In this document: positions 15,157 to 23,557 of the stretch, in pieces
Layout of the letters: every line of letters starts with the position of its first letter
Numbering within the stretch: position 1 is the stretch's first letter
DNA from: CAZOZP01 sp964584325
GTDB taxonomy: Bacteria; Bacteroidota; Ignavibacteria; Ignavibacteriales; Melioribacteraceae
Assembly: GCA_964584325.1 (NCBI GenBank)
Contig: CAZOZP010000048.1
Location: forward strand, 1 to 29,150
Direction: 5' to 3'
Length of the DNA stretch: 29,150 nucleotides
Program-made: the position numbers and the translations under genes
The notes under the pieces: generated by a model
Seen by the model: the letters and a program-made list of their open reading frames with translations, nothing else
What the model was told of the DNA's origin: nothing
Database searches by the model: none

Positions 15157-17655
15157 ATGGCTCCTAGAAAAGCAATAAAAAAAGAAACAGATTATTCTGA
15201 ACCTATTATTTCTATGGAGAAGAAAAAAGTTCTGATAGGCATACTTGCCTGTACCGCAGCTTTTATTCTTTTTCTTAGCATATTGTCTTATGCCGCCTCA
15301 GACCTTGTAGCCTTTTCCGACTTGTTTAATGTGTTCAGAACCGGATCGGATGCTGCAGTAAAAGCATCCAAAATAAGCAATTGGATGGGAATTGCCGGTG
15401 CCTTTTTTTCAAAAATAATTGTTGAAGGTTCACTCGGGTATTTTTCAATTGTTTTCCCTGTTATGCTTTTTCTTTGGGGTTATTCGCTTATAATAAATAA
15501 GGGTTTGAAAACAGTTGTTTATATTTCGAATATTCTTACACTTTCGGCACTTGTACTTGCTTCGTTTTTTGGTGTATTAAGAAGTGAAATGGAAATATTA
15601 ATTAGTTTCCCGGAATTATCAGGGAATCTGGGCGATTTTTTCGGGAATGCTTTAGGTAATCTGCTTGGTGCGATTGGAAGTATTATTTTCCTCTTTGTTG
15701 CCGGGTTTATCATTGCGTTTTTTGTATTTGATATAAAAGTAGATGAACTTGTAGAGAGAATAAAATTATTTCTTGTTAATCTTTTCGCTGATTCAGAGGA
15801 AGAAGAAATAACTGAAACAACTGAGGAACCGGCCTCAGTAAAAAGTATTGAGATTGTTGAGAAGAAACGTCCGGTGCGCAATGATGCGAAAACCTCCGAA
15901 ACATTTACTTCTTCAGGTGAGCCTGAAGCCCCTGTGAAAACAGAAACAACAATCCACATTGTTGGCGAAAACAAGAAAAAAGAGGAGGAACCTATTTCCG
16001 TTTCGCGGGAATTTGTTTTTGATGCAAAAAAGGACAATGATAAAGAAAAAGTTAAGGACGCCGCCGATCAGAATGAATCAGCCAATGTGCAATCAGAAGA
16101 AATTTCTGCAGAGTTGCCTGAAGAGGAGGAAGTTGTTTCTGCTCCTAAGGAATTACCGGAACAGTGGGAAGAAGATATTCAGTTTAATATGCCCGGATTG
16201 GATCAGCTTGAGTTAGAAGCGCAGGTACAGGAAATATCAAACGATGAACTTCAGAGAAATGCAGAATTACTGAAAGAAAAACTTTCCATTTTTGATATTC
16301 AGATTGAGAAAATTACTGTTACTCCCGGTCCTGTACTTACGCTATACGAAATTGTACCTGCACCCGGTGTTAAAATAAGCCGAATCGTAAGTCTTGAAAA
16401 CGATATAGCTCTTGCTTTGGCAGCTCAGGGAATTAGAATAATTGCTCCGATACCTGGGAAAAGTGCTATAGGGGTAGAAATTCCGAATACAAAACCTTCG
16501 CTTGTTAGTGCAAAACAAGTTATGTCGAATTTAAATGGATTTAAAGGAGAGCTGCCTTTAGCCTTGGGCAAGACAATAAGCGGAGAAATATATTTAGCCG
16601 ATTTAGCCTCAATGCCGCACCTTTTGATTGCAGGTTCAACCGGTTCGGGTAAAAGTGTCGGTATAAATATGATTATTACATCTATTCTTTATGCAAAAAA
16701 ACCTGCGGAAGTTAAATTTGTTATTATAGACCCAAAAAAAATAGAGCTTTCATTTTATCGTAAATTAAAAAGTCATTATCTGGCAGTATCACCAGATATT
16801 AATGAAGAAATTATAACTACACCGCAGAATGCGATAGTTATTCTCAAATCTGTAGAACTTGAGATGGAAAAGCGGTATGACAGGCTGGCAAAGGCAAGCG
16901 TAAGAAATATTGTTGACTATAATATAAAAGTATTATCAGACAAAAAGCCTCAGGATACAGATCAAATAAAACATCATCCTATTCCTTATATAGTTGTAGT
17001 TATAGATGAACTTGCAGATCTTATGATAACTTCAGGCAAGGAAGTAGAAGAGCCGATTGCCAGGCTTGCTCAATTAGCAAGAGCAGTAGGAATACATTTG
17101 ATAGTTGCCACACAGCGTCCGTCTGTTAATGTAATTACCGGTGTTATTAAGGCAAACTTCCCGGCAAGAATTGCATATCAGACAGCAACAAGGATAGATT
17201 CGCGGACTATTCTGGATATGAAAGGGGCGGAACAGCTTTTAGGCAAGGGAGATATGCTTTATTTGCCTGCAGGAATGCCTAAGCCCGTCCGAATTCAAAA
17301 TGCATTCATCACAACAGCTGAGGTAGAGAAAATTACCGAGTTCATTCATAAACAACGCGGATTTTCAAAGAAATACATGCTGCCCTCTGTAGCGGAGAAG
17401 AAATCTGAAGAAGGAAGATTAACCAAGGATGACCTGGACCCTATGTTTGAGGATGCTGCACGTGTAATTGTGAGAACACAACAGGGATCAGTTTCATTGC
17501 TTCAGAGAAAACTTAAACTGGGATACTCTCGCGCTGCAAGAATTGTAGATCAGCTTGAAGATGTAGGAATCGTTGGTCCGGCTGAAGGAAGTAAAGCAAG
17601 AGAAGTAATAATAGAAACCGAAGATGAACTTGAAACTATTTTAAGATCTCTATGA
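15157..17655 (+). CDS. ftsK: DNA translocase FtsK
   Basis: An 832-residue septum-located motor that pumps chromosomal DNA during division. The N-terminal part has about four membrane segments (roughly 25-47, 90-113, 119-141, 167-191). A charged Glu/Lys-rich linker (about 205-350) follows, then the alpha and beta motor domains. The Walker A motif GSTGSGKS begins at residue 493, and the Walker B is VVVIDELADLM with D617 and E618. The gamma winged-helix domain that reads polar DNA motifs is at about 763-825 (SVSLLQRKLKLGYSRAARI). Length is typical for the FCB group. The stop codon overlaps the lolA start (ATGA). Confidence 0.96.
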   Translation: MAPRKAIKKETDYSEPIISMEKKKVLIGILACTAAFILFLSILSYAASDLVAFSDLFNVFRTGSDAAVKASKISNWMGIAGAFFSKIIVEGSLGYFSIVFPVMLFLWGYSLIINKGLKTVVYISNILTLSALVLASFFGVLRSEMEILISFPELSGNLGDFFGNALGNLLGAIGSIIFLFVAGFIIAFFVFDIKVDELVERIKLFLVNLFADSEEEEITETTEEPASVKSIEIVEKKRPVRNDAKTSETFTSSGEPEAPVKTETTIHIVGENKKKEEEPISVSREFVFDAKKDNDKEKVKDAADQNESANVQSEEISAELPEEEEVVSAPKELPEQWEEDIQFNMPGLDQLELEAQVQEISNDELQRNAELLKEKLSIFDIQIEKITVTPGPVLTLYEIVPAPGVKISRIVSLENDIALALAAQGIRIIAPIPGKSAIGVEIPNTKPSLVSAKQVMSNLNGFKGELPLALGKTISGEIYLADLASMPHLLIAGSTGSGKSVGINMIITSILYAKKPAEVKFVIIDPKKIELSFYRKLKSHYLAVSPDINEEIITTPQNAIVILKSVELEMEKRYDRLAKASVRNIVDYNIKVLSDKKPQDTDQIKHHPIPYIVVVIDELADLMITSGKEVEEPIARLAQLARAVGIHLIVATQRPSVNVITGVIKANFPARIAYQTATRIDSRTILDMKGAEQLLGKGDMLYLPAGMPKPVRIQNAFITTAEVEKITEFIHKQRGFSKKYMLPSVAEKKSEEGRLTKDDLDPMFEDAARVIVRTQQGSVSLLQRKLKLGYSRAARIVDQLEDVGIVGPAEGSKAREVIIETEDELETILRSL

Positions 17656-18251
17656 AATATATATTATTGTTAATTGTTTTTTACACAGTAAGCTTCGGAC
17701 AGTCAACAGAAGTACTTGAAAAAATTCAGGAAAAATTTCGTACTGTTGAAACGTTTAAAGCGGATTTTTCTCAACAAGCAATGCAGGGTAAAAACAGTAA
17801 GCCTTCAGGTTTTTCCGGTAAGTTTCTTTATAAAAAAGGAAATAAATTTAGAGCAGAATTCGGTAATTATCTTCTCATATCAAACGGAACCGATTTCTGG
17901 AATCTTCACAAAAAAGAAAAGAAAGTCATAATCAGCACATTGAGTGATGAACCTTCTTTCTTCTCATTTGAAAAGTTTATACTCGATTATCCCGATTTTC
18001 TAAAATCGAAGGTCGAAAAAACTAAATCAGGCTGGAAAATAAAGCTGCAGCCTGATAAGGGTAATTATTCTTTTGAGCATATCTATATTTTCGTGGACGA
18101 AGGTTATATGGTAGAAAGTCTGGAGATTCTTAATTATAATGATACCAGATTTAAAATTGATTTGAAAAACCTAATTACCAATGTTGAAATTGAAGAGGCT
18201 GAGTTTAGTTTAATTCCTTCGGCCGGAATTAAAGTTATAGATTTAAGGTAA
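17652..18251 (+). CDS. lolA: Outer-membrane lipoprotein carrier protein LolA
   Basis: A 199-residue periplasmic chaperone that takes lipoproteins from the inner to the outer membrane. Residues 1-16 are a signal peptide ending SFG. The mature start (EVLEKIQEKFRTVETFKADFSQ) and GKFLYKKGNKFRAEF are characteristic of the LolA half-barrel. Sequence identity to E. coli LolA is low, but the pattern and length fit. It overlaps ftsK by 4 bases (ATGA). An ftsK-lolA pairing is also seen in E. coli and in many FCB genomes. Its presence implies an outer membrane. Confidence 0.88.
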   Translation: MKYILLLIVFYTVSFGQSTEVLEKIQEKFRTVETFKADFSQQAMQGKNSKPSGFSGKFLYKKGNKFRAEFGNYLLISNGTDFWNLHKKEKKVIISTLSDEPSFFSFEKFILDYPDFLKSKVEKTKSGWKIKLQPDKGNYSFEHIYIFVDEGYMVESLEILNYNDTRFKIDLKNLITNVEIEEAEFSLIPSAGIKVIDLR

Positions 18252-18253
18252 AC

Positions 18254-19315
18254 TTGAAACTTCATAAATTTTATAGAGTTTTTATAAACTATGTGCTCCC
18301 AGTTATCTTTGCAATAGTTTTAGTTTATTGGAGTTTTAGGGATATTGATTTTACGGAAACCTTTAAGCTGTTAAATGAACTTTCGGCAGGTAAAGTATTG
18401 ATCTTTTTGGTAATATTCGGTTTTTCTCATTATCTTCGTGCTCTGAGATGGAAATATATGCTTACCGAAATTAAACCTGAAGTAAGCATTCTGAATACAT
18501 TTGGCGCCACTATGATAGGTTATGGAGTAAACTGTTTTGTGCCCCGCCTGGGTGAATTGTACCGGCCGTTTTTTCTTGGTAAATGGGAGGATATTTCCAG
18601 AAGTTCAATTCTTGGGAATACAATAATTGAAAGGATATTCGATATACTTGCTCTAGGGGTTTCTGTTATAATTAGTGTGTGGATATATAATGGAAATTTA
18701 TACACTGAGTTCCCATGGCTGAAAATGACAGTTTATATTGTTTTTTCTTTGATAGCAATAAGTCTCGTTTTTGTTTATCTGGCTTATAGAAATAAGCAGA
18801 GATTTCAGTATTTAATGAAGATGATCTTCGGCCGGTTTTCTGAAAAACTTTCAGAAAAAATCAATTATGTATCAGGTATGATAATCGAGGGATTCATTAC
18901 ACTAAAGAACTGGCCTGACAGAGTGAAAGTATTTCTTCTGACAGTTGCGATTATGATTGTTTATGGCTATAATGCCTACTGGGGAATGCTTGCAGTGAAT
19001 ATGGATTCAGTAAAACAAGTAGATTTCAGTATGGCCTGGATACTTATGACCATAAGCGCATTCGGAATAATAATTCCAACACCCGGCGGACTCGGATCAT
19101 ACCATGCGATTTCAATTCTTGTTCTGACACAGTTGTACGGATTCGGGGCTGAAATAAGTGCAGCGTTTGCATTATTTACTCACACAATAACTTATTTTGT
19201 ATTTGTATTGGCAATGCCTGTTTTTCTTAAGCTAATAAACAGCAAGAGAAAAAACCAAGGGAAGCAGATAGAGACATTTGTCTCAGTTCTTAAAAACAAC
19301 GGGGAGCCGGCATGA
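18254..19315 (+). CDS. Flippase-like integral membrane protein (LPG synthase TM-region family)
   Basis: A 353-residue protein with about seven or eight hydrophobic helices. It belongs to the family that includes the membrane half of MprF lysylphosphatidylglycerol synthase and YbhN-like proteins. Typical features are HYLRALRWKYML, GYGVNCFVPRLGELYRP and the late TPGGLGSYH motif. No soluble aminoacyltransferase domain is attached, so it is not a full MprF. A role in lipid or polyprenyl-linked substrate movement is inference from the family. The start is a TTG at 18254 with AAGG upstream; no ATG fits. It overlaps the next gene by 4 bases and lies between lolA and uppP. Confidence 0.8.
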   Translation: MKLHKFYRVFINYVLPVIFAIVLVYWSFRDIDFTETFKLLNELSAGKVLIFLVIFGFSHYLRALRWKYMLTEIKPEVSILNTFGATMIGYGVNCFVPRLGELYRPFFLGKWEDISRSSILGNTIIERIFDILALGVSVIISVWIYNGNLYTEFPWLKMTVYIVFSLIAISLVFVYLAYRNKQRFQYLMKMIFGRFSEKLSEKINYVSGMIIEGFITLKNWPDRVKVFLLTVAIMIVYGYNAYWGMLAVNMDSVKQVDFSMAWILMTISAFGIIIPTPGGLGSYHAISILVLTQLYGFGAEISAAFALFTHTITYFVFVLAMPVFLKLINSKRKNQGKQIETFVSVLKNNGEPA

Positions 19316-19941
19316 GAAAGATGGTAATCTTAATCCTGATATTTACGGGTATTTCATTTGCCCAGTATGAGGTTACAGGTGCATTCGGAATTGGGCAGGT
19401 ATATATGCCCGGACTTGCTGACTATATAAACACTCTCGGTACTCCCGATAAAGTGAACAGCTTTCATACTGCCGCTGATTTCGGCGGAGAAACATCATTG
19501 GAATTATCAGAAAAATGGATGATGGGACTTGATTATAATTATTCAATGTATAATTATAATTCCTCTTATGCGGCTGCCCAGAATTACTCAATCAGCTATA
19601 AGCTTCATAAACCTTCAGTAATTCTTTACTATAAAATCGGATCAGGGGTTTATTACTTTAAACTAGGAGCCGGAATTGGTTACAGGCATATTAGTCTTAC
19701 TGAGAAAATTTTAGAAGATAAAGACTATTCATCTTCAGGCGCAGGATTGATAATCAGAGCCTCTGCTCTTACCGCACTGAGTGAAAACGCTTTCGTGAAC
19801 ATAACCGGAAGCATTGGGGGTGATATTTACGGCAACCTGAAATCAGACGGGCTAATTCTGTACGATAATGCCAAAAAGGAGAATGTTTCTGCGTCGTTGC
19901 TTAGCTTTGGAATCAAATTAGGGATAACATACAAACTATAG
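19312..19941 (+). CDS. Secreted protein, probable outer-membrane beta-barrel
   Basis: A 209-residue protein I cannot assign to a named family. Residues 1-17 form a signal peptide ending ISFA before QYEV. The mature part alternates polar and aromatic/hydrophobic residues in strand-like blocks (for example WMMGLDYNYSMYNYN, PSVILYYKIGSGVYYFKLG). It ends in a short amphipathic strand with GITYKL at the C-terminus, as small outer-membrane barrels do. No Cys and no membrane helix follow the signal. It overlaps the flippase-like gene by 4 bases and lies 7 bases before uppP, which suggests an envelope role. A lipid-binding or structural barrel would both fit. Confidence 0.65.
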   Translation: MRKMVILILIFTGISFAQYEVTGAFGIGQVYMPGLADYINTLGTPDKVNSFHTAADFGGETSLELSEKWMMGLDYNYSMYNYNSSYAAAQNYSISYKLHKPSVILYYKIGSGVYYFKLGAGIGYRHISLTEKILEDKDYSSSGAGLIIRASALTALSENAFVNITGSIGGDIYGNLKSDGLILYDNAKKENVSASLLSFGIKLGITYKL

Positions 19942-19948
19942 GATAATT

Positions 19949-20797
19949 ATGACAATTATTGAATCAATTGTTTTGGGTATCATTCAGGGACTCACAGAAT
20001 TTTTACCAATAAGCAGTACCGGTCATCTAACGTTAGCAGGTAAACTGATGGGATTAATTGATGAAGCAAATCCGGAACACTGGACTGCCTTTATTGCAGT
20101 TATTCAGCTAGGCACTATGGTTTCCATATTAGCATATTTCTGGAAAGATATATTAAATATCAGTATTGCATTCATAAAAGACAATTTGATTTCAAGAAAA
20201 AACTTAAAAGAGCAGTCATCCGATTCCAAACTCGGATGGTATATAATACTTGGTTCAATTCCGGTTGTTATTGTAGGATTAGGGTTTAAAGATGTTATTG
20301 AAGGTGCATTAACAAAAAATCTTTATGTTATTGCCGGAAGTCTGATTATACTGGCCATAATTCTTGCGATTGCCGAAAAGACGGGAAAATTCAAGAAAAA
20401 TATTTCAGACATGAATTGGAAAGATGCATTGCTGATTGGTCTAGGGCAATCGCTGGCTCTTATTCCGGGTTCATCAAGATCAGGTACCACAATAACGGCT
20501 TCAATCTTTCTTGGGTATGCAAGAGAATCAGCTGCAAGATTTTCATTTCTGCTAAGTATTCCGGCCATTTTCGGGAGCGGACTCCTTCAGCTTAAGGAAG
20601 CCTTGGAATATATGACTGCGGATATGGCTTTAACTCTGACAATTGCAACAGTTGTTTCAGGTATTAGCGGTTATCTTGCTATTGAGTTTTTGTTGAAATA
20701 CTTAAAAAATCATACTACTTTTATATTTGTTTATTACAGAGTAATAGTAGGACTACTAATATTACTTTTTATTGGTATGAAAATGATAACTGCTTAG
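19949..20797 (+). CDS. uppP: Undecaprenyl-diphosphate phosphatase UppP (BacA)
   Basis: A 282-residue integral membrane enzyme that recycles undecaprenyl pyrophosphate to the monophosphate carrier used for peptidoglycan and other envelope polymers. The two active-site motifs are present: GLTEFLPISSTGH with E17, and PGSSRSGTT at residues 173-181 with R177. About eight hydrophobic helices surround them. Overexpressed UppP can confer bacitracin resistance, but here it is an ordinary housekeeping gene. It probably belongs to the ftsK-lolA transcription unit. Confidence 0.95.
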   Translation: MTIIESIVLGIIQGLTEFLPISSTGHLTLAGKLMGLIDEANPEHWTAFIAVIQLGTMVSILAYFWKDILNISIAFIKDNLISRKNLKEQSSDSKLGWYIILGSIPVVIVGLGFKDVIEGALTKNLYVIAGSLIILAIILAIAEKTGKFKKNISDMNWKDALLIGLGQSLALIPGSSRSGTTITASIFLGYARESAARFSFLLSIPAIFGSGLLQLKEALEYMTADMALTLTIATVVSGISGYLAIEFLLKYLKNHTTFIFVYYRVIVGLLILLFIGMKMITA

Positions 20798-20815
20798 CAA
20801 AATGAAAATTACATA

Positions 20816-21868
20816 ATGAAAACTTATAACAAAAATATTCCAAAACCGGGTTCAATTTATGATGTACCCAAATATCTTAAGGAAGATAGTCTTCTGCCAA
20901 TCTATTTCTTGTACGGAGAAGATGCCGGAACTATTGATAACGCAATTAAGGCTATAGAAAAAGCGGTTATGCCTCGAATTGGCTCAGATTTCAACAAGGA
21001 GGTAGTTTATTCAGACAGTAAGCTGAAGATGCCTGAAGTTATCGATATGGCCAATTCCTATCCTTTCGGAGGAGAAAAAAAACTTGTTATAGTTAAAAAT
21101 TATGAGAATATTAAAGAAAAGGCAGGGAAATCCAAAGATAAGAAGAAAGACGATTTCATTGAATATATTCAGAATCCGGCAGATTTTACTGTATTGATTA
21201 TTCGTCATCTTAAGAAACTGACCAAGGATGAATTAAGTAAAGATCCAATAAAGACTTTGATAGAAAAAAAGTATGCTTTTGAAGCCGGATACCTTACCCC
21301 CGATGCACTTAAGAATTTTATAATCAGATATGCCAAATCGCTCGATCTTTATATTTCTGACACTAATGCTGAAATACTTCTTGATTTAACAGGCGAAGAA
21401 AAAAATCTTCTTGAAATGCAGATAAATAAATTTGCTGAATCGGCAGGCAAGGGTGGTGAAATAACGGAAGAACTAATAAGAAATCTATCAATAGATACTA
21501 AAGTTTATACTGTATTTCAGTTTCAGGATGCCATAACACGGGGTGATAAAGAAACCAGCATAAGAATATTGTTTAATTTGTTGGATAACGGTTCGGAATT
21601 TTCTGCTATAACCGGTATGCTTAATAAGTTTTTCATAACAAAAGCCGCAATGTATGAATTACAAAAGGGTAAGAGCGATGATGTAGCAGTTAGACTTGGG
21701 TATAACCCATATTATCTTAAGAAAGTTAAAGATGTTCAATTATTCAGGGATATTGACAAACTCAGAGATATACTAAGTGCATTACTTGAAACAGACGTTA
21801 AGATTAAAACAACTTCAGAAGATCCAAAGACATTGGGTGTAATGCTTATTCAAAAAATATTAGACTGA
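20816..21868 (+). CDS. holA: DNA polymerase III delta subunit
   Basis: A 350-residue clamp-loader subunit that opens the beta clamp. The N-terminal PIYFLYGEDAGTIDNAI segment is the HolA version of the AAA+ nucleotide-binding region, without a true Walker A. FGGEKKLVIVKNYENI and the C-terminal helical collar domain (about 220-350) are also recognisable. Length matches the family. It lies 18 bases after uppP with no obvious terminator between them. Confidence 0.9.
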   Translation: MKTYNKNIPKPGSIYDVPKYLKEDSLLPIYFLYGEDAGTIDNAIKAIEKAVMPRIGSDFNKEVVYSDSKLKMPEVIDMANSYPFGGEKKLVIVKNYENIKEKAGKSKDKKKDDFIEYIQNPADFTVLIIRHLKKLTKDELSKDPIKTLIEKKYAFEAGYLTPDALKNFIIRYAKSLDLYISDTNAEILLDLTGEEKNLLEMQINKFAESAGKGGEITEELIRNLSIDTKVYTVFQFQDAITRGDKETSIRILFNLLDNGSEFSAITGMLNKFFITKAAMYELQKGKSDDVAVRLGYNPYYLKKVKDVQLFRDIDKLRDILSALLETDVKIKTTSEDPKTLGVMLIQKILD

Positions 21869-21904
21869 GTTGAAACAAAAACATATATTAAAGGTAAAAG
21901 CAAC

Positions 21905-22489
21905 TTGGAAAAAAAATTGACAGAAAGAACAGATGAAGAGCTGATAAAGGAATTTCAGGATAACAGCACTTTAGAAGCTTATGAAATACTTGTTCAGCGG
22001 TACAAAGATCAGCTGGTTAATTTTGTTTACAGGTTTCTTAATGATAGAAATGCAAGTATAGACATAGTTCAGGACACTTTGATAAAACTGTATATAAATA
22101 AAGATAAATACAGGGAATTGGCAAAATTTTCAACCTGGATTTATACCATAGCCGGAAATCTTGCAAGAAATGAACTGAAAAGAAGGAGAAGAAGATTTAT
22201 TTTCTCAATTCATAACACAGAAGACGACAGAACAATCGACATAAAGGATACATATTTTCAATCTCCTGAAGTTTCAGCCGATTCAAGCATAAAAAACGAA
22301 ATGATTCAAGATGCATTGGCCAAAGTAACTCCAATTTACAGAGAAGCTGTTATTTTAAGGGATATTCAAGAATTATCATACGAAGAAATTGCGGAGATAA
22401 CAAATCAAACTATCGGTACTGTAAAATCAAGAATAAACAGAGGAAGATCGCAACTCCAGAAAATGTTAAAAAACATCTATAACGAGTAA
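21905..22489 (+). CDS. ECF-type RNA polymerase sigma factor
   Basis: A 194-residue extracytoplasmic-function sigma factor. Region 2 (about 20-95) includes AYEILVQRYKDQLVNFVYRF, DIVQDTLIKLY and a FSTWIYTIAGNLARNELKRR core-binding/-10 block. Region 4 (about 135-190) has the helix-turn-helix LSYEEIAEITNQTIGTVKSRINRGR. The start is a TTG at 21905 with AAGG upstream; I see no in-frame ATG that keeps region 2. It is followed after 3 bases by a single-pass membrane protein that is probably its anti-sigma factor. The target promoters are unknown. I did not find a matching autoregulatory promoter upstream. Confidence 0.92.
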   Translation: MEKKLTERTDEELIKEFQDNSTLEAYEILVQRYKDQLVNFVYRFLNDRNASIDIVQDTLIKLYINKDKYRELAKFSTWIYTIAGNLARNELKRRRRRFIFSIHNTEDDRTIDIKDTYFQSPEVSADSSIKNEMIQDALAKVTPIYREAVILRDIQELSYEEIAEITNQTIGTVKSRINRGRSQLQKMLKNIYNE

Positions 22490-22492
22490 GCC

Positions 22493-23146
22493 ATGGCAAA
22501 TAAAAAAACAAATATTGAAGAACGCGAATTTGAACAAATATCGAATTTGCTAAAATCGTTGCCTAAAGTAAAAACTCCTGATGATTTTGAATTCAAACTG
22601 ATGACAAAAATAAGAAATAACCGGTTTGAATCATCAGGAATTAAAGAATCCGCTAACAGGAAAACATGGATATATTTACCTGCAGCAGCATTCGTATTCA
22701 GCGTAGTACTTGTACTTTTCTTTGTGAACAGGAATTTAGACGAAGAAGTACAGCCATTGCAGATACCTATGGCCGCAGAAATTGCTGAGGATTCTTACAT
22801 TAAGAATGAATCTGGCGGAGATGACAAAACAACAATCAATGCTAGTGCTTCAAGTCAGAACATAGCACAACCTGCCTACAGGGTAGCCGTAAATAATAAT
22901 GATGCAGTAATTATGCAGGGCAGACCTTTTTCAAGCAGGGAATCAGTTAATCTGGATGAATATATAGAAAACGATTCAGCTCTCCCGATGCAAGGAAGTT
23001 CTGCATTAAGGTCAGCAGGGACTGCTTCAGACTATAGAGAATTCCGAGGCTTTGATGTTGGAAAACCTGACGGTAAATCAGTAGAAATATTAAAAGCCAA
23101 ATTTGATTCATTAAGAAAAGAATTTGAAGCGGGAAAATTAAGATAA
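22493..23146 (+). CDS. Single-pass membrane protein, putative anti-sigma factor
   Basis: A 217-residue protein with a soluble N-terminus (1-57), one membrane helix at about 58-79 and a mostly disordered extracytoplasmic part rich in Asn, Ser and acidic residues. The N-terminal segment (LPKVKTPDDFEFKLMTKIR) resembles the short helix seen in membrane anti-sigma proteins. It has no Cys and so no HxxxCxxC zinc anti-sigma motif. The assignment rests mainly on its position 3 bases after the ECF sigma gene and on its topology. Alternatively it is an envelope protein merely cotranscribed with the sigma factor. Confidence 0.6.
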   Translation: MANKKTNIEEREFEQISNLLKSLPKVKTPDDFEFKLMTKIRNNRFESSGIKESANRKTWIYLPAAAFVFSVVLVLFFVNRNLDEEVQPLQIPMAAEIAEDSYIKNESGGDDKTTINASASSQNIAQPAYRVAVNNNDAVIMQGRPFSSRESVNLDEYIENDSALPMQGSSALRSAGTASDYREFRGFDVGKPDGKSVEILKAKFDSLRKEFEAGKLR

Positions 23147-23148
23147 AT

Positions 23149-23177
23149 TTGAAAATAGCAATATTCTTTTATATATT
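23149..23177 (+). promoter_or_regulatory. Sigma-70-type promoter for rpmE
   Basis: TTGAAA (23149-23154), a 17-base spacer, then TATATT (23172-23177), each box five of six to consensus. It begins 2 bases after the stop of the putative anti-sigma gene and would give a leader of about 25 bases before the rpmE ATG. Confidence 0.55.
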
Positions 23178-23207
23178 TATTGTCTAAAATTTTTAAGGAA
23201 TAGTAAA

Positions 23208-23414
23208 ATGAAAAAGAACATCCATCCGCAGTATCAGAATTGTGAAGTGACTTGTGTTTGCGGAAATCATTTTATAACCAGATCTACAGTAAGCCAGTTA
23301 AAAATAGAAATTTGTTCAAATTGTCATCCTTTTTTTACAGGCAAACAGAAACTTATAGATTCCACTGGTAGGGTTGAAAAGTTTAATAAGAAATATGGTT
23401 TTAAGCTAAGCTAA
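23208..23414 (+). CDS. rpmE: Large-subunit ribosomal protein bL31, zinc-binding form
   Basis: A 68-residue L31. MKKNIHPQYQ at the start, CVCGNHF, CSNCHPFFTGKQ and a FNKKYG tail are typical. Cys at CVC (one being the ligand equivalent) plus CSNC indicate the zinc-binding C+ form rather than the zinc-free paralogue made in zinc starvation. AAGGAA lies upstream of the ATG. It has its own likely promoter and terminator, so it is probably a separate transcript between the sigma-factor pair and rsmB. Confidence 0.95.
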   Translation: MKKNIHPQYQNCEVTCVCGNHFITRSTVSQLKIEICSNCHPFFTGKQKLIDSTGRVEKFNKKYGFKLS

Positions 23415-23421
23415 TGAAAAG

Positions 23422-23446
23422 GGCAGTTCAAACTGCCTTTTTTTTT
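23422..23446 (+). terminator. Intrinsic terminator after rpmE
   Basis: GGCAG (23422-23426) and CTGCC (23433-23437) form a stem with a TTCAAA loop, followed by nine T (23438-23446). The flanking A-run before the stem can pair with the T-run, extending the helix. It starts 7 bases after the rpmE stop. Confidence 0.9.
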
Positions 23447-23557
23447 GTCATTCCTTTGCATTACTCTCTGTTTACAAGTATTTTCTCTTTATATATCGAA
23501 AAAAAATCATATATTTAATTTTCTAAATATTTGATGTCTTAAATATCCGGACAACCA

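Noticed and set aside
15519..16037. 172-codon open frame on the - strand inside ftsK
   Set aside because: It is the antisense of the membrane and acidic linker region, Ser-rich, with no start signal or known motif.
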